The position numbers and the translations under genes are program-made. Positions 35,001 through 41,378 of a stretch of 43,471 nt of DNA are shown here, piece after piece. The notes under the pieces were generated by a model. That model ran no database searches and was not told the DNA's origin. It saw nothing but the letters and a program-made list of their open reading frames with translations. The first letter of the stretch is position 1. The number at the start of each line of letters is the position of its first letter. The stretch is from Bacteroidaceae bacterium (GTDB lineage Bacteria > Bacteroidota > Bacteroidia > Bacteroidales > Bacteroidaceae): the NCBI GenBank assembly GCA_017398805.1, contig JAFQEZ010000063.1, positions 1 through 43,471 on the forward strand, given 5' to 3'.

Positions 35001-36048
35001 GAAAAAGAACAAGTATGTTCTAATCAAACTGGTTCGTGAAATAAAACTTAGTTGGATAGCCTCATGTAATGCCACAAATATGCCCGGCTTTATAAACAAC
35101 ATAGACGATCTCTGGCTAAGAATATGGAACGTATTTAGTGAACTTAATATAAATTTACCAGAGACACCTACCGCAAATGATGTTGAATATTTTGAGAACG
35201 AAGGTCGGAACCATGCCAATATGAAGAAGTATGTACTTGACTATGTCCAGGATGCAATAGAGAATCTATTGTGCACAGTTAATGACAAATCGGACATTGT
35301 GCTTATCATGAGTGGAAGAAGCGTTCTTTATCCAGGAATAAAGGAGTGTGTGAATAAATCACTTAAGGATTCCGGTTGCAAAAAGATACAACTTTGGAAC
35401 GGTTACAACAATGCAGACGGCAATTTCGACCCGGAAAAAGTAAAATCGGCTGTTGCGGTCGGAGCTTGTTGGTATGGCATGTACAATTATATGATAAACA
35501 TTCATCACAACCTTGTAACCTCTTCGTTCGGATATATCGATTTTTGCGGTGGCGAACAAAAGTTTATACCTCTCATTGAGCGAGGCTGCAAGTACGACGA
35601 TAATGGAGAGTGCCAAGGAGGTGGAGACACATTGGGAACTACGCTAAGAGCAGTCCGTTTTGTACAGATGCTCGGAATGAACTATGACGAGATATATGCA
35701 CAAGATATAAAACACAAAATGAACAGCCTTGATATTATACGAGGCCAGGAAATAAGTACATGGGCAAGCAGGATAGAGATCGTTATTGACAACAGGAATA
35801 ACTTCTCTTATGTGGTATACGACGGCAACAAAAAGATCACTAAAGAGAACAATCCAGACTCTCGCCTTTCTGTAAATGACATAAAGGCAGAGATTGTCGA
35901 CGAGAACAGCAAGGCATACATCTTTGCAACGCTTAACGCAATAGAAGAGAATGCGGCTGAGGTTATTGCTGCAGAAATAAGCACAAGCCCACGTCCGAGC
36001 ATAAACATCACAAGGAATACTTATAAAAGCAATAGGAATCGATTCTGA
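32092..36048 (+). CDS. Transmembrane fusion: periplasmic vWA-like domain plus cytoplasmic Hsp70/actin-fold ATPase
   Basis: This 1318-residue protein has a signal peptide (1-22; Met4 is an alternative start). A periplasmic vWA-like domain follows (about 28-300) with a degenerate metal site (AVDQKM for DxSxS) but a typical YYLLIVSDYD strand. After a beta-rich segment comes one TM helix (about 441-463), then a cytoplasmic beta domain (470-655) and an Hsp70/actin-type ATPase (656-1140). ATPase motifs are the phosphate-1 loop DPGTTGS (663-669), phosphate-2 YDMGGAT (897-903), GGDDID (940-945) and the adenosine-site LIMSGRS (1071-1077). About 180 further residues follow in place of a canonical substrate-binding domain. 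Ordinary Hsp70 is soluble, so this arrangement suggests ATPase cycling coupled to a periplasmic signal. It leads the rightward operon. Confidence 0.88.
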   Translation: MSKMKKFATFIVCLLLCSNAVAQDEKFYDRHIIIAVDQKMFVDANQKENRNYAEGFDKLYKALEGLIINGNFDNGINKDMSQVSSGFKFDKETDRISLFAFGLPYKNYEKVKTDLKTEYSFDKITDAHFHERASYYKGCQKDIRSFADKELYSLFYNDKVRNDFFESGKKYHNDKNQPLYGIELSHYVYPLILKYIDTSIKAKEYYLLIVSDYDAASGFSDPEDRIRINELLSNEVDKYKMFFHDMNEVSSLYSSPDVVKIIPDGFGERKNLIDKVNGREYFPFIMGKRIMLDACLGASAFVSSDITLKQKELDGSDYKLSPMSITFNHDGGIKLEKIKMTMTGPKGEIILERIYNDANELRSMYNETGKCYNIPGADSLNIKNLAVGDTLFFNYVFFTDSDSPDKGKQEIRLPYIFTTEKKYVITDSVFIPQPQYTESDLVTMFAFISTISILLIALLSWLRRYRGKNRNVNFDFKIWPITNERFMEVKNKHVIDYDCWYWNGERDHNIRITGQYDAENKVWAKRYKYMVEFKVEDVDANEDFSFRPSTDILKPDGSMRVAGEWYTAQEDSSENGKFSLNANVFISDGFIPNNTKIPNFEVDNILKIKVSVRVAMVDKKNNKVIKYIKTRDAKGNQVEIMVKRYTFIIKPRLENSNLWMAFDPGTTGSCVAYGVAALPGDTNDIHLAKNPYQDIDGEWKEGVVFPSKVRINKRSARIFGNNPFKAEELIEGEGVNDDYTFGNRAEMMSSKNGANTFQSIKKLLGYTTPQKVVSDQGEVKEIAGQDIAHLLVRGLYNHVESFITEESRKNTQRSMEVKAMFMRNGYFEPQRAIVAVPNNYTLVKIQEMVDSVKRMNKFKEVHYIYESEAVMMTYLRENFMTLIADSNQLKNRAFIVYDMGGATINATAFRLKLDIESNRGVKNIRSIDVETVAKVGYGVGGDDIDYALIQLLYGAPSVRNVIGDNAESHQKKNKYVLIKLVREIKLSWIASCNATNMPGFINNIDDLWLRIWNVFSELNINLPETPTANDVEYFENEGRNHANMKKYVLDYVQDAIENLLCTVNDKSDIVLIMSGRSVLYPGIKECVNKSLKDSGCKKIQLWNGYNNADGNFDPEKVKSAVAVGACWYGMYNYMINIHHNLVTSSFGYIDFCGGEQKFIPLIERGCKYDDNGECQGGGDTLGTTLRAVRFVQMLGMNYDEIYAQDIKHKMNSLDIIRGQEISTWASRIEIVIDNRNNFSYVVYDGNKKITKENNPDSRLSVNDIKAEIVDENSKAYIFATLNAIEENAAEVIAAEISTSPRPSINITRNTYKSNRNRF

Positions 36049-36065
36049 TAAAATAAGCAAAAAAA

Positions 36066-37956
36066 ATGAAAAGAATATTATTTTCGGCATTATTAGCCTT
36101 GATGTGCATCGCTCATGCAAGCAGTCAGAAATATGAGATAAGATACGATTCTATAACAAATAGCATCAAGTACATCAAGCAACCTGACAATCTAATAGTT
36201 GACGGCAAGTTCCATATATATAGTGGTAATGTAAAATTGTTCGCGTCACAAAAGTTCTATGGATATGACGGAAATACTAGACCGGGAGAGGGGATTGTAC
36301 CGGAAGGATATACTCCTAAATATAAAAAAGTGTGGAATACATATCCAACAAAACCTCAAACGTTCAATCTCAAGAAAAATGACCATTCAATATATATGCA
36401 AAAGTTACATGGGGGGGGAAATAAGTGACACTGTGGCAATATATGAATCATTTAATCCTCAAGATTCGATTCATAAAGAGATAATATTAGGACAGTTCAG
36501 CTTCGAGCATTATGTTATCTGCGAAGGCGACAGCCTTGTCTTAAAGATAAGAAAAAGCAACTCCGATATTTCTTTCAATGGAGGTCTATATATAAAGGAC
36601 GACACTCTTAAGGAAAAGCTGGAAATCAAGGCACAGGATACCATTACTGAGATCCGTGTTACGCTTCCTCCTGAATATGAAGATGCCAGACTCTGTATAA
36701 AGGGAAATTTTGCCTTTGGTAATGAAGAGTTTGAGTGCGAGCGTGAGATAAGCTCCATTTCTAGAACGGCTGATAAAACAGCTAATCTCAAAGACAGCAA
36801 TTCTGAATCGGAGGAATCCGGCACTAATTTTATAGTGTTAGCTGTTTTCGGTATCGGTATTGGTATAATAGTTATCATTTGCTACAAGAAAGGTATATTC
36901 TCGAAGATGAAGAAATTTGTCAAGCATGACAGTGAAGATGAAAAAGCAAATAACGATGTTGAAGCGACCAAGAAGGAACTCTCCGATATGAAAAAAAAGG
37001 TTAACGAGTTAAACCGGGAACTTAATGAAGCGCAGAGCGAAAAAGGTAGGTTCCAAAACCTGTTGGCACAAAAGGATACAGAACTTAAAAACGCACATAG
37101 CAAAATTGAGACAATCAAGGAGGATTGCAAAAGGGAATTCGATAAAAAATATTCAGCATTGCAGGAAGCAAAGGAAAAGAGTGACCGCGCGCTGATAAGC
37201 AGCAAGGAAGAGTGCAGGCGTCTCACGAATAATGTCGCAGTCCTTGACTCTGACCTTAAAGCAGCAAACGTAGTTATTGCAACAAAAGACGCAGCTATGG
37301 AGAAGTTTACATCAAGAATTACGTTTGTGCCGTTCGCCGAAAAATACTGTATTGAGATAAAGAAACTCATCAATGTAGCCGACAAGATAGCCAAGGAGGC
37401 CGAGTGCATGTACAACTTGGACACAATTCAGGACCCATGGCACATAATCAAAGCGATATCAAAATATAGCACCTCGGTCTGGGATATCAATTTGGAGCAG
37501 TTCTTTACCGAAGTGCAGATGGTATGCAGTGGGCAAGTGGTTCTCAATGATACTTTACTGTCAAAATTCAAGCAGGACTCCCCTGCGGCAGAACTGGAAA
37601 ATTCGTTAAAAGGATACTTCTTCAACAGCTACCTGGAGAAATATATAAATGCATTGGTTGTATTCAATGAGTCTTTAGCCGGACAGCATGTACTCACGGC
37701 AGGAGTTCAGGCATCAGAAACAGAAATATTCAGGAACTTCAGAAAAGAAATAACAGAAATTGTTGACAGCCTGGGAATCACAGTGATGTCTGTTAAACTT
37801 TTTGAGGATATCGGTCAAAAAGTTGATTTACAGGTAGAGATGGGAGATTTCGGTGAGTTTGCACCAGGTTCTATCGTAGAGATTGAGAATTGCATTGTAT
37901 ATCTTACGGGTAGTACAAAGCCAGACACAAAAATCAAAGTAAAAGTTCAAGAATAA
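36066..37956 (+). CDS. Transmembrane coiled-coil protein split by a frameshift at a G8 tract
   Basis: As written, the frame opened at 36066 stops at 36428 (120 residues), while the body continues in another frame to 37956. With seven instead of eight G at 36411-36418 the two halves join into one 629-residue protein. In that form it has a signal peptide (1-21), a periplasmic beta-rich region (about 22-245), one TM helix (253-273), a charged coiled coil (about 295-395) and a helical C-terminal domain of about 230 residues. The downstream half alone would lack a signal peptide, and its first Met codons are out of context. No known family was recognised. It starts 17 bases after the vWA-Hsp70 gene. 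The break may be phase variation, slippage during expression or a sequencing error. Confidence 0.8.
36411..36418 (+). repeat. G8 homopolymer inside the coiled-coil gene
   Basis: Eight consecutive G in an A/T-rich gene, at the exact point where the reading frame is lost. Deleting one G restores the frame. Confidence 0.95.
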
Positions 37957-37967
37957 AAAATATTGAT

Positions 37968-39323
37968 ATGAAGAAAATTATTTTTATCGGATTAGGCGTG
38001 CTTTTGCTATTTTATATAGTCCTTCAATGCACATCAAAGGATCCAAGAGAGAAATACAGTGGCAACTTTAAAGTTACGCTGCCAACATTAGGCGATGGAG
38101 AGTCAACTGGCACGCTCAAAAGAGTTTACATGGTAGTAGACGACTCAAAAAGTATGCTGGGTTATTTAGATTATTTAGATATGCAAAAAACAGAAAGTAG
38201 TGACAGCACAAAAGAAAGCAATTTCATATACAACATAAGCACATTCTTGAATAATTTCAAGTATAAATATAATGGAAACGCAGAAGTCTGCTGCAGTGGT
38301 AAGTATAATGATGTTGAGTTCTTAACAGCTCTAAGGAAGGAGCGTAGTAAGCTATTAAAAGCGGATTCATCGTTTGTTGACGAGCTCATAAAGAATGCAT
38401 GTGGAGAGGTTAATGACACGACTGTATCTGTTGTCGTTTCGGACATGGTTCTGTCATGGGGCTCAAATCGCCTTAAAAACGAAGGTTATGACTTCAACAG
38501 GAGAGATCTTGAAAACGGATTGAAGGGACAGGTTAACAAAGCGGCATTGGAAGTCAAAACCAAAGGATATGATATAATGATTGTAAAGTATGATTGTGAT
38601 TTCAACGGTCATTACTACTACAATAACAGGGAGAATCATATTGATAAGCTTAATAAGGAGCACCTGTTTGATTACAAACTTATGAGGAACAGACCATATT
38701 ATCTTATGTTTATTGGCAAAAAAGAATTCCTTGTCAACCTCTATAACGATTGTCTTGAAGAAAGCGACTTTGTGTATACTTCGTTTGGCCTTAATGAAGG
38801 TAAAGAGTCTGAATATAGGATTGCAGAGAAGAATACCAAACGCTGGACTAAGTGCGAGGCAAAGGATACTATGACAGGCACTTTCTATTGTGATAAAGAC
38901 TACAAGAATGAGGTTACTGAATTTGAGGTCGAGTATGACAAATTTATTTTGCCAAGATATATAAATATCGATAGTATCAGAGTTCATGTAAGTGATCGCG
39001 GTTTTAAGATAAAGGAGTACAGTTATAATTATAGCAAAAACAAATTCAGATATACATTGGTACTGCCCAAGCACAATGAAATAAACAAACCGGAGATTGA
39101 GGTCCAGATAATTCTGAAGCATAACATAAACCCATCATCTATCACAATAATGGATGATGTTGCAACTAAAGAAAACGTAAATGATATGCTCGATCAACTT
39201 AATGGAAAGACATGGGGATTCTCGGCAATTATTGATGCAATAGATGATGCTTATTATGGAAAGGATAAACGAGAGGAGTCTATTGTGATATCGAGAGCTA
39301 AGATTAAATTCATTAATGATTAA
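37968..39323 (+). CDS. Membrane-anchored vWA-domain protein
   Basis: This 451-residue protein has an N-terminal hydrophobic anchor (4-20) that could be a TM helix or a lipoprotein signal (LQC, Cys21). The vWA domain (about 50-260) has a complete MIDAS start DDSKS (58-62) and a second strand ending VVVSDMVLS. The C-terminal region (about 290-400) is beta-rich, followed by an acidic helical end. It should sit on the periplasmic face of the inner membrane or on the outer membrane if lipidated. With the proteins at 30286-31707 and 32092-36048 it makes three extracytoplasmic vWA-like modules in one locus. It begins 11 bases after the coiled-coil gene. Confidence 0.85.
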   Translation: MKKIIFIGLGVLLLFYIVLQCTSKDPREKYSGNFKVTLPTLGDGESTGTLKRVYMVVDDSKSMLGYLDYLDMQKTESSDSTKESNFIYNISTFLNNFKYKYNGNAEVCCSGKYNDVEFLTALRKERSKLLKADSSFVDELIKNACGEVNDTTVSVVVSDMVLSWGSNRLKNEGYDFNRRDLENGLKGQVNKAALEVKTKGYDIMIVKYDCDFNGHYYYNNRENHIDKLNKEHLFDYKLMRNRPYYLMFIGKKEFLVNLYNDCLEESDFVYTSFGLNEGKESEYRIAEKNTKRWTKCEAKDTMTGTFYCDKDYKNEVTEFEVEYDKFILPRYINIDSIRVHVSDRGFKIKEYSYNYSKNKFRYTLVLPKHNEINKPEIEVQIILKHNINPSSITIMDDVATKENVNDMLDQLNGKTWGFSAIIDAIDDAYYGKDKREESIVISRAKIKFIND

Positions 39324-39334
39324 AAAATACTACT

Positions 39335-39775
39335 ATGTTTAATTTTACTGAAAGATTGGCATCCATAATGTATGGTTGGACGATGGATGCAACGGAGAGT
39401 TCATTTGACCAAGTATTTGATAGCGCAAACGCAGGATACGGCATGGAATATTGTCTCTTTTTCTTGCTTGGGGTAAGTTTGCTGTCTACTCTTACATTTT
39501 ACTTTGGAATTTCATCCAACATAAGAAATTCTACCCCAAAAAACTATTTGCTGACTATGATTATTGGCTATTTGGTTCTTGTCGGAGCAAACTACCTTGG
39601 TATTGCAAGCATATACGGCAACGAAGCTATCGAATCATTCAACCTCGTCAAGATCTGCTTGATGGACATATTCTACTTTGTTGTTCTATATGAGATTTTC
39701 TCATTAGTATTCAAGGGTTTTTCAAATGCATCATGGATAGACCTGATATCAATTCTGTTTAACAAAAAAATCTAA
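39335..39775 (+). CDS. Small integral membrane protein with three TM helices
   Basis: This 146-residue protein has a short N-terminal amphipathic stretch and three hydrophobic helices (about 38-60, 70-92 and 108-130). There is no signal peptide, lipobox or catalytic motif, and I do not recognise the family. It lies between the membrane vWA gene (11 bases) and the second tubulin-like gene (three bases), so it may be a membrane anchor for the GTPase. The C-terminus ends in a short basic tail (NKKI). Confidence 0.7.
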   Translation: MFNFTERLASIMYGWTMDATESSFDQVFDSANAGYGMEYCLFFLLGVSLLSTLTFYFGISSNIRNSTPKNYLLTMIIGYLVLVGANYLGIASIYGNEAIESFNLVKICLMDIFYFVVLYEIFSLVFKGFSNASWIDLISILFNKKI

Positions 39776-39778
39776 TAT

Positions 39779-41368
39779 ATGGATAATTTATATGTATTTG
39801 CCATTGGCGGAAGCGGTGAAAGGGTTGTTAAGTCACTTGTGATGATGCTGGCAACGGGAATGAATGTCGGCGCCCAACGAATAATACCGGTATTTATTGA
39901 TAATGACGAGAAGTCAAAAGCATATCTTAAATGCAAAGACCTGATAAAATTCTATAATGCCGATCCAGAGGTAGACAGGAAATTTGGTGCTAATACCTTG
40001 TACAAGAGGTTTGATGCAAATCCAGAAAAATGGGGCAGTTTCTTCCATACACAGATTGCCGACCCCATTGTACTTAACAAAACTGGCGAGGCTATTGGTA
40101 ACCTCAGGGATGTCATAGGATTCAGGGAAGATAAGAGTAATGAAGTGGCATGCTCAATTTCGGAAGAGATCAACCTCCTCTTTACAAATGACGACCTTGA
40201 GATGCCGTTGAGCGTGGGTTTTGTTGGAAATCCGAACATTGGCAGCATTGTGCTTAACTCACTTTCTCTTCAGGATGAAAAATTTGAGGCAATCAAGAGA
40301 AGTATTACTCCAAACGATGGCGTTATTGCAGTAGGTTCTCTTTTCGGCGGCACAGGTGCTGCCGGCATGCCATTGGTTATCAACACGTTCAAGAATCTCG
40401 ACGAAACGCACAAGCCTATATTGGGTGGTATTGCCGTTCTCCCTTATTTTACAACAGATGGCCAGCCAGGAGATAACGAGAAAGTGAATCTTGACATCAA
40501 AAGGTATGATGTCAAATCCGATGCATTCTTGACCAAGACAAGAGCTGCGCTCATGTATTATGACAAACATATGAAGGTTGGTTATGACTATATGTACTAT
40601 GTTGGCAATAGCGAAGCACCCGATACATTCAGACACTGTCGCGGAGGTGCTAACCAAGACAATCCTTATCATATAATTGAGGCGATGGCAGCACTCTCTG
40701 TCATTGATTTCTCAAACATGAAAAAACAACAGGATATCGTATACAAGCGTCCTGTATTTGGCTTTAATCAAGAAAACGGTTCTCTGTCAACAAATCTCTC
40801 AGGCATCAAAAACCCTGACTTTGCAAGATGTCTGGTGAAGTTCCAGATTATGAAAGAGATGTTCAAGGGTGAGGCAAAAGAAGACTACATGCTTAAATGG
40901 GCTGTAGATACAAACAAAGACTATGTTTGTGAAATTGGCTTTGACAATGTATTCCGCGATTCGATATTGGGTAAAAACACAACAATAGATCAAGCGTGGG
41001 GCGTTTGCGGACTGATGAGAGAATTTGATGCGTGGATGGATGATTTGTCTAAGGATTACATTAAGCGAAGGTTCCTCCTCTATAATAAAACCGCACAGGG
41101 TGTTACCGCAGACAATGTGACAACGCATTTCTATACAGACGAGAATTACGGTATTGCAAAGATATCCCCTGCAGGTTTCATCGCATTATTGAACCCCGAG
41201 ACTTACAAAAAGGCAGACATTGCATCACATATGCAGAAAGCATTCAGAGGGGAATATCCTAATACAAACCGCAATAGAATAGCAGAAGGGGCAACCTTGC
41301 CGATGCTGTTCAAAACTATATCATTGGCCTTAGATAAAGTGCTGGATGAAAACTGTATTAAACTATAA
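39779..41368 (+). CDS. Divergent tubulin/FtsZ-like GTPase (second copy)
   Basis: This 529-residue cytoplasmic protein opens with a nucleotide-binding loop AIGGSGERVV (8-17). It carries the tubulin/FtsZ signature as FGGTGAAGMP (189-198), preceded by the strand GVIAVGSL. It lacks the long helical extension of the 963-residue paralogue and is closer to a minimal GTPase core plus C-terminal domain. The two copies share fold hallmarks but little obvious sequence, so heteropolymer formation or division of labour is possible. The gene is three bases behind the small membrane protein and ten bases ahead of the second Hsp70-like gene. Confidence 0.85.
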   Translation: MDNLYVFAIGGSGERVVKSLVMMLATGMNVGAQRIIPVFIDNDEKSKAYLKCKDLIKFYNADPEVDRKFGANTLYKRFDANPEKWGSFFHTQIADPIVLNKTGEAIGNLRDVIGFREDKSNEVACSISEEINLLFTNDDLEMPLSVGFVGNPNIGSIVLNSLSLQDEKFEAIKRSITPNDGVIAVGSLFGGTGAAGMPLVINTFKNLDETHKPILGGIAVLPYFTTDGQPGDNEKVNLDIKRYDVKSDAFLTKTRAALMYYDKHMKVGYDYMYYVGNSEAPDTFRHCRGGANQDNPYHIIEAMAALSVIDFSNMKKQQDIVYKRPVFGFNQENGSLSTNLSGIKNPDFARCLVKFQIMKEMFKGEAKEDYMLKWAVDTNKDYVCEIGFDNVFRDSILGKNTTIDQAWGVCGLMREFDAWMDDLSKDYIKRRFLLYNKTAQGVTADNVTTHFYTDENYGIAKISPAGFIALLNPETYKKADIASHMQKAFRGEYPNTNRNRIAEGATLPMLFKTISLALDKVLDENCIKL

Positions 41369-41378
41369 CTGAAAGACC

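Noticed and set aside
36259-36417. Independent start for the coiled-coil gene in its downstream frame (Met codon at 36259)
   Set aside because: The extra N-terminal residues look like out-of-frame translation of the signal-peptide half; one-base correction in the G8 tract gives a coherent protein instead.
38463-39122. A 219-codon minus-strand open frame
   Set aside because: It lies fully antisense to the membrane-anchored vWA gene; its hydrophobic composition follows from complementing that gene.
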